Part shown: positions 42,183 to 50,831 of the stretch, in pieces | Layout: every line of letters starts with the position of its first letter | How positions within the stretch are numbered: the first letter of the stretch is position 1 | Assembly: GCA_016794785.1 (NCBI GenBank) | Contig: JAEUHC010000019.1 | Location: 970,647-1,034,646, forward strand | From: Opitutaceae bacterium | GTDB taxonomy: Bacteria > Verrucomicrobiota > Verrucomicrobiia > Opitutales > Opitutaceae | Length of the DNA stretch: 64,000 bases | Direction: 5' to 3' | Notes under the pieces: generated by a model | Seen by the model: the letters and a program-made list of their open reading frames with translations, nothing else | Database searches by the model: none | Told to the model about the DNA's origin: nothing | Program-made: the position numbers and the translations under genes

Positions 42183-43157
42183 TCAGAGTTCCCCGGCGTG
42201 TGCGCGGAGACAGGCGTGGGCGTGGCCGGGGGCGGCCGCTGCCAGTTTCGCTGGCGTGGTGTGACAGCGCTCGACGGCAAACTCGCACCGCGGGGCAAAG
42301 GCGCAACCCGGGAGCGGCTTCGAGACATCGGGCGGGAGGCCGCGGATGGTGTAGAGCTCGGCGCCCTTGGTTTGCAGCGCGGGGATGGAGCGCTGGAGGG
42401 CGCGCGTGTAGGGATGCAACGGCGCGTGGAAGAGGGTGCGCACATCGGCGGTCTCGACGATGCGGCCGGCATACATGACCTGCACGCGGTCGCAGAGGCC
42501 GGAGACGACGCCCAGATCATGCGTGATGAAGATCACCGCCATGCCGAGGTCGCGCTGCATTTTTTTGATCAGCTCGAGGATTTGCGCCTGCACCGTCACG
42601 TCGAGGGCGGTGGTCGGCTCGTCCGCGATGAGCAGTTCGGGCTTCGTGATCAAGGCCATCGCGATCATCACGCGTTGGCGCATGCCGCCGGAAAATTCGT
42701 GCGGGTAGAGGTGGATGCGGCGCTCGGCGTCGTTGATGCCGACGGACTCGAGCGCGGCGAGGCCGCGCTTCAGGGCGGCGGCTTTGGTGATGTTTTCGTG
42801 GATGAGCAGCGGCTCGATCAGCTGCTCGGAGACGCGCAGGTAGGGGTTCAGCGACGTCATCGGATCCTGGAAGATCATCGCGACGCGTTTGCCGCGGATG
42901 GCGCGCGACTGCGCGGGCGTGCAGTGGAGCAGGTCCACGCCGTCGAAGAGCGCCGTGCCGCTCTCGATGCGGCCGGGCGGCTGGGGGATGAGGCCCATCA
43001 GCGAATAGCAGGTGACGGATTTGCCCGAGCCGGATTCGCCGACGATGCCGAGTGTCTCGCCGCGTTCGACCGAGAAGCTCACGCCATCGACCGCCCGATA
43101 GACGCCGCTGCGCGTGTGGAAACTGGTGCGGAGGTCGGTGACTTGGAGGAGCGGCAC
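42183..43157 (-). CDS. Oligopeptide/dipeptide ABC transporter ATPase (OppD/DppD type)
   Basis: The 324-residue ATPase has Walker A GESGSGKSV (residues 40-48), signature FSGGMRQRVMIAMAL, Walker B LLIADEPTTALD and the OppD C-terminal Cys cluster CAFAPRCEFAVERC. It precedes the OppF-type gene by six bases, so both are cotranscribed. Upstream, 44 bases away, is the end of the acyltransferase-GT9 fusion gene, not a permease. The transmembrane partners must be elsewhere. Confidence 0.92.
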   Translation of the reverse strand: MPLLQVTDLRTSFHTRSGVYRAVDGVSFSVERGETLGIVGESGSGKSVTCYSLMGLIPQPPGRIESGTALFDGVDLLHCTPAQSRAIRGKRVAMIFQDPMTSLNPYLRVSEQLIEPLLIHENITKAAALKRGLAALESVGINDAERRIHLYPHEFSGGMRQRVMIAMALITKPELLIADEPTTALDVTVQAQILELIKKMQRDLGMAVIFITHDLGVVSGLCDRVQVMYAGRIVETADVRTLFHAPLHPYTRALQRSIPALQTKGAELYTIRGLPPDVSKPLPGCAFAPRCEFAVERCHTTPAKLAAAAPGHAHACLRAHAGEL

Positions 43158-43158
43158 T

Positions 43159-43192
43159 GCGGATTTACGATTTGGGATTTACGATTTCCGAT
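43159..43192. repeat. GGATTTACGATTT short repeat between genes
   Basis: GCGGATTTACGATTTGGGAT is followed by another TTACGATTTCCGAT unit. AT-rich against a GC-rich background, a simple tandem of ATTTACGATT. The related ATTTTCGATTCT type occurs in the coding sequence at 43661-43694. Confidence 0.7.
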
Positions 43193-43201
43193 GGGGTGGC
43201 G

Positions 43202-45145
43202 CTAGGAGAGTGTGCAAGGGAGGAGTTCGCGCAAGGCTGCGGCGACGGTGGCGGGCGTGAGATCGGCTAGGTCGCTGCCACCCGTGGGCGGGCAGCCGGG
43301 TGGTTGGAGGATGCGCGCGGGGCCGGAAAAGACCGGTCCGGTGCGCACGGGATTGGTCGGGCCGAAGAGCGCGAGCAACGGCACCCCGAGGGCGTTGGCG
43401 AGGTGCATGCCGCCGGTGTCGTTGGTCACGAGCAGGCGCGCGGCGCGCAACTGCGCGACAAATGCCGGCAGATCGGTTTTCCCCGCGAGATTCTCCACGC
43501 GGTCGGGGCTGAAACCTTCCGCGACCGCGGTGGTGATGGCGCGATCCGTCGCCGTGCCGAGGAGGATGAAGCGTTCGTCGGGCAGCGCCTCAATCAGCGC
43601 GCGCCAGTGCGGGACGGGCCAGCGCTTGGCGGGGGTGTTTTCGGAGCCGGGGATTAAGGCGATTCTTGATTTTCGATTCTCGGTTTTCGATTGGAGCGGT
43701 GTGCGGTCGGGCGGGGCGTTGAGGCCGAAGTGGCGGAGAAAGTTCTCCCAAAGCTCAAGCTGGTGGTGCGTGCGCTCGTCGAAATCCGCCGGGACGCGGT
43801 AGGCGTGGGAGAGGAGCGGACGCGATTTTCCGGGGCGCACGAGACCGAAGCGCTGGCGGCAGCCGGTGAGCCGCGCCTCGAGATCGCCGCGGAGGGAGTT
43901 GGTGAAGAGCAGCCACACGTCGGGGAATTCGTGGCGAAGTTTTCGGAAGTGGAAAAAATAGCCGAGGCCCTGCGGCGGCAGCGCGTGGTAGCGATCGGCG
44001 ACGTCCCAGGATTCGAGCAGGGGGAGAAACTGCTTTTTCCCCACGAGCGTAATCTCGGCGTCCGGTCGCGAGGCCCGGAGGGCGCGGAGCAGGGGCAGCG
44101 CGATCACGACATCGCCGAGCCAGTTGGGCAGGCGGACCCACACGCGCGTGCGGCGGGGCAGGGCGGGGAGGCCGCGCGCGGCCAGGTCGGCGCCGAGCAG
44201 GTCGCGCTTGGCCTCGAGGCGGAGGCGCCGGGCCGGCATGTCCTGGTTGCGCCAGCGATTGTGGGCCCAGAGCCAGGAAGCGCACAGATCATCGTCGCGC
44301 GAGAGCAGCGCCTCCAGCCAGCGGTTGAGGCCGAGGGTGACGGCGGCGCCCGAGCCGTCGTGCGCGATGTCCGCGGCGCCGATCTCGACGCGCCAGAACG
44401 CGCGGCGGCGGGGGAAAAGGGCGACGACGCGGGCGTTGAACTTTTCCGCCATCAGGCCCGGCAGCTCCGTCGTGGAGCAGACGCGGCCGAAGAGGGTGGT
44501 GAGCGCGCCCTGCAGGCCGGCGTTTTGATCGAACAGCACGCCGACGAGGCCGCGGCGACGCAGGATTTTCAGCGCCTCAGCGAAGCCCTCCTTGCGCGAA
44601 AGCAGCTTCATGCCGAAGCGCTCTCGGGAGACTTTGACGAAGGTGTCGGTGGCCGGGTTGTCCAACGGCCGGTAGATGATGCCGAATTCCGGGAAAGTGC
44701 CCGGCACGACGAGGGGCTGCGCGGTCTGCGCCTCCCAGTAGGCGATGTGCGGCGAGCAGATGAGGGTGGGCGCCGGATCGCGTGCGTGGCGGGCGTGGAC
44801 GGCGAGCAGCTCCGGCGAGGCGGTGAGAATCACGCGCCAGCGGGTCGCGTCGAGATACGGCGTGGCGAGCGAGAGCAAGCCGGTTTCAATCAGGCGGCGG
44901 CAGCTCTCGCGGCCGATGGTGCGGTGCCACGCGGCGGGCTTTTCCGGGAAAGCGTGGTGGAGATTGGAGAGGATCAGCCGGCGGCGGCGGGGCAGGAAAA
45001 AGAAGATGAAATCGCCCAACCCCGCGGCGACGGCGCGCAGGATCGGCTCAGGGGTGGAGGCTATGAGCCGGCCGAAAAACTTGAGCAGAGGTAGGAGCAC
45101 GCGCGGCGGGTTGATTGCCGGGCGGCGGCGGACGAGGCAAACCAA
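43202..45145 (-). CDS. Fusion: LpxL-like acyltransferase and family 9 glycosyltransferase
   Basis: The N-terminal 300 residues resemble the LpxL/HtrB acyltransferases of lipid A: hydrophobic start (VLLPLLKFFGRLIASTPE), then the HX4E motif in ICSPHIAYWEAQ, VGVLFDQNAG and a late LPGLMAEKF. The C-terminal 340 residues are a GT9 heptosyltransferase (VWVRLPNWLGDVVIALPLLR; LVTNDTGGMHLANALGVPLL). Such a two-enzyme chain would act on outer-membrane glycolipid at the inner membrane. A repeat insertion adds SKTENRKSRI before ALIPGSENTP. The start is uncertain: TTG at 45145 or GTG at 45100. The frame further up overlaps the divergent GT9 gene. Confidence 0.85.
   Translation of the reverse strand: MVCLVRRRPAINPPRVLLPLLKFFGRLIASTPEPILRAVAAGLGDFIFFFLPRRRRLILSNLHHAFPEKPAAWHRTIGRESCRRLIETGLLSLATPYLDATRWRVILTASPELLAVHARHARDPAPTLICSPHIAYWEAQTAQPLVVPGTFPEFGIIYRPLDNPATDTFVKVSRERFGMKLLSRKEGFAEALKILRRRGLVGVLFDQNAGLQGALTTLFGRVCSTTELPGLMAEKFNARVVALFPRRRAFWRVEIGAADIAHDGSGAAVTLGLNRWLEALLSRDDDLCASWLWAHNRWRNQDMPARRLRLEAKRDLLGADLAARGLPALPRRTRVWVRLPNWLGDVVIALPLLRALRASRPDAEITLVGKKQFLPLLESWDVADRYHALPPQGLGYFFHFRKLRHEFPDVWLLFTNSLRGDLEARLTGCRQRFGLVRPGKSRPLLSHAYRVPADFDERTHHQLELWENFLRHFGLNAPPDRTPLQSKTENRKSRIALIPGSENTPAKRWPVPHWRALIEALPDERFILLGTATDRAITTAVAEGFSPDRVENLAGKTDLPAFVAQLRAARLLVTNDTGGMHLANALGVPLLALFGPTNPVRTGPVFSGPARILQPPGCPPTGGSDLADLTPATVAAALRELLPCTLS
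43661..43694. repeat. GATTTTCGATTCTCGG repeat inside the GT9 fusion gene
   Basis: GATTCTTGATTTTCGATTCT followed by CGGTTTTCGATTGG, an AT-rich tandem in a GC-rich gene. It is read as SKTENRKSRI just before the GT9 donor-binding half. Confidence 0.8.
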
Positions 45146-45236
45146 CAGATAATTTGGCGTTTGATTTCGTGCCGCACCCCGCCTGAAACATGGAGCCTTT
45201 GCGCCGTGGAACGGTCTGCGGTCTCCTCGTGGTCCC

Positions 45237-46193
45237 ATGACCGAACTTCTCATCATCAAGCCCTCCTCCCTCGGCGACATCGTGCACGCCCTGCAAGTCG
45301 CCACGTCGATTAAGGCGCAGGTGGCGCATGTGCGCATCTCGTGGGTCGTGCGCGAAATGTTCGCGCCCATCGTGCGGGCCTGCGCGGCGGTCGATCACGT
45401 CTATGTCTTCGAGCGGGCGGCCGGGGCGAAGGGCTTCCTCCGGCTGGCGAAGGAGATTCGGCGCACGCAGTTCGACTATGTCTTCGACATGCAGGGCCTC
45501 CTCCGCACCGGGCTTATGACCCAGCGCACGATTGCCACGAAAAAAATCGGCCGTTCCGATGCGCGCGAGTTCTCCGGCGTGTTTTACGATGAGAAGGTGC
45601 CGCTCCCGCCCGGCGGCAAACGCAGCCACGCGATCGACATCCTCCTCCAATTCTGCCCCGTCATCGGCGCCAAGGCGGAGCTGCAAGGCGAGTTGAAGTT
45701 CCGCGAGGTGGACAGCCTCAACCTGCGATTTGCCGACACGCGGGGCGGCGGGCGGCCCATCGTGATGTTTGTGGACAGCCGGCGCGCGGAGAAGACCTGG
45801 GGCGGCTTCAAGGAGCTGACCGAGCTGCTGCTACGCGAGGACCGCGGCCGCAAGGTCGTGTGGGCCGGCAGCAGCTACGTGCACGACCGCGGGGCGTTTC
45901 CGCCGGCGCAGTTCTTCAATCTCACGGGCAACACCAGCCTCGTCTCGCTGCCCGCCCTCGTGAAGCGGGCCGACTGGGTGATCGCCAACGACAGCGGGCC
46001 GATGCATCTCGCCGCCGCCCTGGGCGTGCGGGTGCTGGGCATCTTCGGGCCCACCGACCCGCGGCTTTTCGGGCCTTATCCGCCGAACGCGCCCGGCAAC
46101 ATCGTCGTGCAGGCCCCGGTGGGCGACCTCAAGCTGCTCTCGGCCAAGGAAGTCTATCAGCGCTTCCATCGGGCGCAGGCGCGGTTCAAGTAA
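45237..46193 (+). CDS. Family 9 glycosyltransferase (heptosyltransferase-like)
   Basis: The 318-residue protein matches the ADP-heptose:LPS heptosyltransferases (GT9): LLIIKPSSLGDIVHALQVAT at the N-terminus, FDYVFDMQGLLRTGLM, and the signature VIANDSGPMHLAAALGVRVL with GIFGPTDP. It would add a heptose or similar sugar to the inner core of a lipopolysaccharide-like glycolipid on the cytoplasmic face. Divergent from the acyltransferase-GT9 fusion with about 90 bases between the starts, so the two may share a promoter region. Confidence 0.92.
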   Translation: MTELLIIKPSSLGDIVHALQVATSIKAQVAHVRISWVVREMFAPIVRACAAVDHVYVFERAAGAKGFLRLAKEIRRTQFDYVFDMQGLLRTGLMTQRTIATKKIGRSDAREFSGVFYDEKVPLPPGGKRSHAIDILLQFCPVIGAKAELQGELKFREVDSLNLRFADTRGGGRPIVMFVDSRRAEKTWGGFKELTELLLREDRGRKVVWAGSSYVHDRGAFPPAQFFNLTGNTSLVSLPALVKRADWVIANDSGPMHLAAALGVRVLGIFGPTDPRLFGPYPPNAPGNIVVQAPVGDLKLLSAKEVYQRFHRAQARFK

Positions 46194-46283
46194 GCCGGCC
46201 CTTTGTCCCTGCGGCGGCGGGCGCAGGCCCCGGATTTTGGCTTTGCTTTCGCTTCCGCGCGCTTCTCTGTTTCCGGTCAACCG

Positions 46284-46949
46284 ATGAGCAATCCAAACGC
46301 TGGCGGCGACCTGAACAACGAGTGGGAAGATCGCGGTGATGTGGCGTGGAACGAATTCGACTGGGAGCGCTACCTGCGCGAGCAGGACGCCGAGGTCGAT
46401 CGCTACGTGCAGCTTTACGAGGCGTGCAAGGATCCCGCCAAGCGGATCGACGACGTCGCCGAGCAGATGCAGTGGGGCGAGGCCGGCTGGGTGGAGGATG
46501 ACGCCGCGGCCGACGATGAGGAAGAGGAGGACGACGAGGACGACGTCTACACGCTCCACAAGAACCCCATCTACATCGCGACCAAGGGCATTTACCTGGT
46601 TCTCACCCGCTCTTGGCAAAAACTCGCCGCCGATCCGGCGCGCGTGCCCCCGCCGCTCGCGCTGGCGCTGCTCGATTCGTTCCAACGCGGCCAGGATCTC
46701 TCGATGCAGGCCGTGCATGCGCTCGACTTCGGGGACTACGCGATGGCCGTGAGTCTTTTCAAGCGGGCGCTCGCCGCGCTGAATGCCTCTTTCGCGATCA
46801 TCAATGCCGACGCCGCCCTTCGCCTGCCGCGGGTGGGCGCGTGGCGCGACGAGGCGATGCCCCGCCTCTTCGATCTGCGCGAGGTCTGGCTGCGCGTGAT
46901 TGCCGAGTGCCGCGAGGAACTCGAGCGTCCGATCGAGGACGAGGAGTAG
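46284..46949 (+). CDS. Acidic hypothetical protein
   Basis: The 221-residue protein starts at the ATG at 46284 (MSNPNAGGDLNNEWEDRGD). It has no signal or membrane span. A run of acidic residues (DDEEEEDDEDD) near residues 75-87 separates two helical parts; the second (AVSLFKRALAALNASFAIIN) resembles a TPR-like helix pair. I recognise no family. It follows the GT9 gene by 90 bases and may be cotranscribed with it. Function unknown. Confidence 0.65.
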   Translation: MSNPNAGGDLNNEWEDRGDVAWNEFDWERYLREQDAEVDRYVQLYEACKDPAKRIDDVAEQMQWGEAGWVEDDAAADDEEEEDDEDDVYTLHKNPIYIATKGIYLVLTRSWQKLAADPARVPPPLALALLDSFQRGQDLSMQAVHALDFGDYAMAVSLFKRALAALNASFAIINADAALRLPRVGAWRDEAMPRLFDLREVWLRVIAECREELERPIEDEE

Positions 46950-47048
46950 GACACGCAGCCGTGCCGGCGCCGGCTCACCCCGCCGTGAAACAATCCCCGT
47001 CGCGAAGCTAACCGTTGCGAGACGCCCCGGCGGCCCTCCCGGCTGAAA

Positions 47049-48137
47049 ATGGCCGGTAGCCCAGCCAGGCCCTATCCGATGAACCACCCGGCGCCAGTTC
47101 CTCCGCGGACGAAAAGCCTGGGAGCGGCGCGCTGGCCTGGCCTCATCTTCGGCGGCATCGGGCTCATCGCGTTCGCCGCCGGGCTCGGACTCTGCGTCGA
47201 TCGCTTGGTGATTTTCGTGTCTTGGCCCGAGGCCGAGGCCCGCGTGATCGAGAGCCGCATCGAGCCGATCGGCAGCCAGCATCGCGCGATCATCCGCGTC
47301 GAGTTCGAGCTCCGCGGCGCCCGGATCGAGGCGGAGCCCGCGAGCGACTACCGCTCGAGCCGTCATGGCTGGATCGCGGAGGCGGTGGAGCGTCATCCGG
47401 TGGGCGGGCCCGCGCAAGTGCGCCACCACTGGGACGACCCGCGGCGCACGCGGCTCGATGTCGGGCTCAATTTCACGACGTTTGGGTTGCCGCTGCTGCT
47501 CGTCGGCCTGGGGCTGGTCTTCTCGGGCGTGGGTGCGCTCGCGTCCCACTCGGCCCGGATCGAGGCCGCCGGGAGGAGCGCCCACAGCCGCGCAGACGCG
47601 GTCCAGTTGGCGCGCGGGCAATATCTCGGCGTCGGAATTTTCGTCGGCGTCATCGGGCTGGCGATGACGGTCGCGGGCGCGGTCCTCGCCGGGCCGGCGT
47701 GGGCGGCGCGCCAGTGGCCGGTCGTCACCGCTCGGGTGGAGCGGACGGAGATCCTCACCCGATCGACCTCCGGCGGGAAACACTCGCCCTCGACCTTTTA
47801 TGTGGGCCGCCTGTTTGTCAGCTACGAGGCCGCGGGCAAGACACGCCCCGGCGTCCTCACGCTGCGGAATTCATCGACGGATCGAGTGAAGGTCGAGCGG
47901 CTCCTCGCCGGGATTCCGGCCGGCAGCCCCCGCGACATCCGCGTCGATCCGGCGGACCCGCACCGCATCGAGTCCGTCGATTCGTGGCCGCTCCTGCTGC
48001 CCGGCGTGTTTCTTTTCGCGGGGGTGGCGGTGACCGGAGTTGCGGCGCTCGTGCTGCGGTCGCGGCCGCCACTGCCCCCCGGAGGGTCGGTAGGCCTGGT
48101 CGCGGATCGAGCGCAGGGCCGGCCAGGCGACCCCTGA
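47049..48137 (+). CDS. DUF3592 membrane protein
   Basis: The protein of 352-362 residues has two DUF3592-like units: each with a beta part (WPEAEARVIESRIEPIGSQH; WPVVTARVERTEILT) and surrounding hydrophobic spans (FGGIGLIAFAAGLGLCVDRL, LPLLLVGLGLVFSGVGAL, GVFVGVIGLAMTVAGAVL, LLLPGVFLFAGVAVTGVAAL). The start at 47049 or the second Met at 47079 (MNHPAPV) are both possible. DUF3592 is common and unassigned. The next gene begins 83 bases later with a strong ribosome-binding site. Confidence 0.8.
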   Translation: MAGSPARPYPMNHPAPVPPRTKSLGAARWPGLIFGGIGLIAFAAGLGLCVDRLVIFVSWPEAEARVIESRIEPIGSQHRAIIRVEFELRGARIEAEPASDYRSSRHGWIAEAVERHPVGGPAQVRHHWDDPRRTRLDVGLNFTTFGLPLLLVGLGLVFSGVGALASHSARIEAAGRSAHSRADAVQLARGQYLGVGIFVGVIGLAMTVAGAVLAGPAWAARQWPVVTARVERTEILTRSTSGGKHSPSTFYVGRLFVSYEAAGKTRPGVLTLRNSSTDRVKVERLLAGIPAGSPRDIRVDPADPHRIESVDSWPLLLPGVFLFAGVAVTGVAALVLRSRPPLPPGGSVGLVADRAQGRPGDP

Positions 48138-48209
48138 CCGCAGTGTATCAGGCGTTGACTCCCCCAGATTATGGGAGGAGGAACGAAAAGTCCTGTCATC
48201 CCCAGCCCC

Positions 48210-48217
48210 AAGGAGGA
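48210..48217 (+). promoter_or_regulatory. Strong ribosome-binding site
   Basis: AAGGAGGA three bases before the ATG at 48221 is the clearest Shine-Dalgarno site of the window and fixes the start of the secreted protein. Most other genes here have weak or no such motif. Confidence 0.85.
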
Positions 48218-48220
48218 TTC

Positions 48221-50017
48221 ATGAAAACGCGTGCGTGGTGCAGTGTTTCGACGGCCGCATCGTTCGGCCTCGTCTTAGGTTTTTTCCTCGCGCTCGCCGC
48301 AGCGAGCGTCGCCCAGATTCCGGGATTGAGCATTCCGAACCGAGGCTCAGCCACCGCCGCCGCCCCGGCGCGGGGTGCGCCCGTGGAGTTCAACGTCCCT
48401 CTGCGCGGCGCGCTCTCGGGCACCGACGAAAACGACGACGACGAGCCCGATGCCGTATTCGCCAAACGCCCGTTCCGCGCGGCCCCGCGCGGGCTCGTGG
48501 TCTCCGGCGCGACCTCGTCCCCCGCGACCGCCGGCGGTTCGCCCCCGAGCGATTCCACCAAGGGAGGCGAAGGCACCGCGCCTGGCTCCCCTGGCACCGA
48601 GGGCGGCGCCATCCCGTTCAAAAACCATCCCAACGCGCCGGCGATCATCGAAAAAATTAAACAGGCGCTGAACGGCTTCGAAATCGATGTCGCCCTGCTC
48701 GGCAGCCACAAATACATGATCAACGACTGCCTCGGCATCAAGGTCAGCGCCGGCACTTTCAAGCTCCGGTTCGACAACCCGAAGATCTACTTCCAGAACA
48801 CCGCGCTCATCTTCGAGTGCGGCATCGAGAAAATCGAGTTCTCGGCGATCAAGCTGCGGATGAGGCCGAACCCAAACATCCTCAAGCCCTGCAAATTTTC
48901 CAAGAAGTTCGAGGTTGGCGGCAAGGCCGAGGATATCCGGCTGAAACTCACGATGGATCCCATCGTCGACCTCCAGCACTGCAAGTTCTTCAGCTCGGTC
49001 CTGCCCGAGGGGACGGTGCGGATCGGCGACCTCAACTTGAAGCCGCTGCAAAACAACCTCGACCAGATGGCGAAGAACGCGGTCGAGGACGCGCTGACCG
49101 CGATGCTCCACTTTCAATTCTACGATCAATTCGCCCGCCTCTTCGATGACCTCATCGAGGCCGACTGCCCGGGCACCGATGCGCGCCGGGCCATCGAGCG
49201 CGCCGCCGGCATCAGCGGGCAAGGCGGCTCCGGAGGAGCGTCCGGCGCGGGCGGAGCGGAGGTCGCCGCGCTGACGCAGCGCGTGCAAGCCCTCGAGGCG
49301 CGCGTCGCGGCGCTTGAGCAGCCGCCCGCCGGGACGGGCGGCACGCGCGTGGCACCTCCGCCGGGTGGAAGCACGAAAAAGGGCGGCACGGGCGCGGCAC
49401 CCCCGCAAGGCGGGGCCCCGAAAACGGGTCCAAATTACGTGGATTTGGGTGATAACAAGAAGGCGCGTCCCGTGACGCCATCGGCGCCCGCCCCCGGGCG
49501 AGAACCCGTCGCCAGCAAGTCCGGCGACAGCCTGTTGGTCGGAGTCAAGCGTCCGCAGATGCACGAATCCGAGCCCTGCTGCAGCATCGTCCCGAACGCC
49601 GAGCTGAAGGGCCGGCTCGGGCGCATCGTGGTGGCGTTTCCCGCGACCACGGGTGCAAAGAAACTCTCCGCGACCACGGTGGTGTTCAAGGCCGGCGAAA
49701 CCAAGAGCCTGCGGACCGACTATAGCAACGTTGCGGTGGAGATGATGCCCGGCACCTACGAACTCGAGATCGGCGGCCAGAAGGTCGTGGGCGTCGTCGT
49801 GGAGGCGCGCAGCGACACTGTGGTGAAGGTGGGCGTCCTGCGCACCAACGGCAGCGCCAGCACGACGTTCAACGTTTTCCCCGCGGGCGGGAGCAAGAAA
49901 CTGACGACCCTCTACGGCGAGAACGTGATCGGCCTGCCCATCGGCGACTACGAGGTCGAGGTCAACGGGCAGCGCGAGCGAGTGACCATCCGGGAGGGCA
50001 ACGTCACGGAGTATTGA
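48221..50017 (+). CDS. Large secreted protein with duplicated C-terminal beta module
   Basis: The 598-residue protein begins with a signal peptide (FGLVLGFFLALAAASVAQ) and a low-complexity Ala/Pro/Gly part. Residues 130-320 form a compact Cys-containing domain (INDCLGIKVSAGTFKLRFDN, CKFFSSVLPEGTVRIGDLNL). A short coiled coil (VAALTQRVQALEARVAALEQ) and a Gly/Pro linker follow. The last 150 residues hold two similar modules, each with GTYELEIGGQ- or GDYEVEVNGQ-type strands (PEGA-like folding is possible). No family is recognised. Convergent hairpin follows 8 bases after the stop. Confidence 0.7.
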   Translation: MKTRAWCSVSTAASFGLVLGFFLALAAASVAQIPGLSIPNRGSATAAAPARGAPVEFNVPLRGALSGTDENDDDEPDAVFAKRPFRAAPRGLVVSGATSSPATAGGSPPSDSTKGGEGTAPGSPGTEGGAIPFKNHPNAPAIIEKIKQALNGFEIDVALLGSHKYMINDCLGIKVSAGTFKLRFDNPKIYFQNTALIFECGIEKIEFSAIKLRMRPNPNILKPCKFSKKFEVGGKAEDIRLKLTMDPIVDLQHCKFFSSVLPEGTVRIGDLNLKPLQNNLDQMAKNAVEDALTAMLHFQFYDQFARLFDDLIEADCPGTDARRAIERAAGISGQGGSGGASGAGGAEVAALTQRVQALEARVAALEQPPAGTGGTRVAPPPGGSTKKGGTGAAPPQGGAPKTGPNYVDLGDNKKARPVTPSAPAPGREPVASKSGDSLLVGVKRPQMHESEPCCSIVPNAELKGRLGRIVVAFPATTGAKKLSATTVVFKAGETKSLRTDYSNVAVEMMPGTYELEIGGQKVVGVVVEARSDTVVKVGVLRTNGSASTTFNVFPAGGSKKLTTLYGENVIGLPIGDYEVEVNGQRERVTIREGNVTEY

Positions 50018-50024
50018 GCCCAGC

Positions 50025-50050
50025 GCCCCGCGATGGCCGGAGCGCGGGGC
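50025..50050. terminator. Hairpin between convergent genes
   Basis: GCCCCGCG (50025-50032) pairs with CGCGGGGC (50043-50050), 10-base loop. No clear T tract. It lies between the secreted protein stop at 50017 and the SGNH hydrolase stop at 50055 and may end transcription on both sides. Confidence 0.6.
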
Positions 50051-50054
50051 CGTG

Positions 50055-50726
50055 CTACTCGGCGAGGTGCGGCGCGAGGTGCTTGCGCCAGATCGCGTAG
50101 CCGGCGGCGTTGAGGTGCAGGCGGTCGGCCACGTAGAGCTCGGGCCGCGGCTCGCCGTCGCCGCTGAGTGTGTGCGGGTTGAGATCGACGAATTTCCGCC
50201 GCGGATCCGCCGCGCAGTGCGCGGCGATGAGGGCGTTGGTCAGCGCCATCTTGTCGGCGATCTTCCAGCGCGACGGCGCGAGGCCGATCGAGATGTAGAG
50301 GATCTTCGCCTCGGGGAGCGCGGTGTGGAGCTTGTTGCAGAACGCGCGGAACGAGCCCGCGACTTCCTCGGGCGTCCGCCCGCCGTTGAGGTCATTGGTG
50401 CCGGCAAAGAGGACCACCAGCCGCGGCCGGTGCGCCGGCACGATGCGGTCGAAGTAGTGGACGCAGTCCGAAAGATACGAGCCGCCAAAGCCGCGGTTGA
50501 TCGTGCGCACGCCGGGAAAATCCTCCGCGAGGGTGGTCCAGCGCCGGATGGACGAACTGCCGGTGAAGAGCACCCCGCCGGGCGCGGGCGGGGTCTTCGC
50601 GTCCTCGGCTTCGAACGCTGAGATGGCTTCCTTGAAGCGATTGGGGCTGCCGGGCGGGGCGTCTGCGCCGCGGACACCAGCCGAGCCGAGGACGAGGCAA
50701 AACAGGAGCGCCGCGAGTGTCTTCAT
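50055..50726 (-). CDS. Secreted SGNH/GDSL-type hydrolase
   Basis: The 223-residue protein has a signal peptide (LAALLFCLVLGSAGVRG) and the SGNH blocks: GGVLFTGSSSIRRW (block I Ser), INRGFGGSYLSD (Gly block), VLFAGTNDLNGG (Asn block) and DRLHLNAAGY (Asp and His, block V). Such enzymes are often esterases of cell-wall or plant carbohydrate esters. The ATG at 50726 begins the signal peptide; upstream open frame is antisense to the transporter gene. Divergent from the Nramp-like gene by 105 bases. Confidence 0.9.
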   Translation of the reverse strand: MKTLAALLFCLVLGSAGVRGADAPPGSPNRFKEAISAFEAEDAKTPPAPGGVLFTGSSSIRRWTTLAEDFPGVRTINRGFGGSYLSDCVHYFDRIVPAHRPRLVVLFAGTNDLNGGRTPEEVAGSFRAFCNKLHTALPEAKILYISIGLAPSRWKIADKMALTNALIAAHCAADPRRKFVDLNPHTLSGDGEPRPELYVADRLHLNAAGYAIWRKHLAPHLAE

Positions 50727-50831
50727 TGAAGTGAAAAACAGGCGGGGCGTGCCGGCGAAGTCGAGTATTGAAACCCGACGCGGCCACCCGCCGCTTGACC
50801 GTCGCGGCGCGGGCCCGCAGCGTCCGAGGAG

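Noticed and set aside
45831..47783. A 650-codon minus-strand frame over GT9, the acidic protein and DUF3592 gene
   Set aside because: Crosses gene borders and has biased shadow composition.
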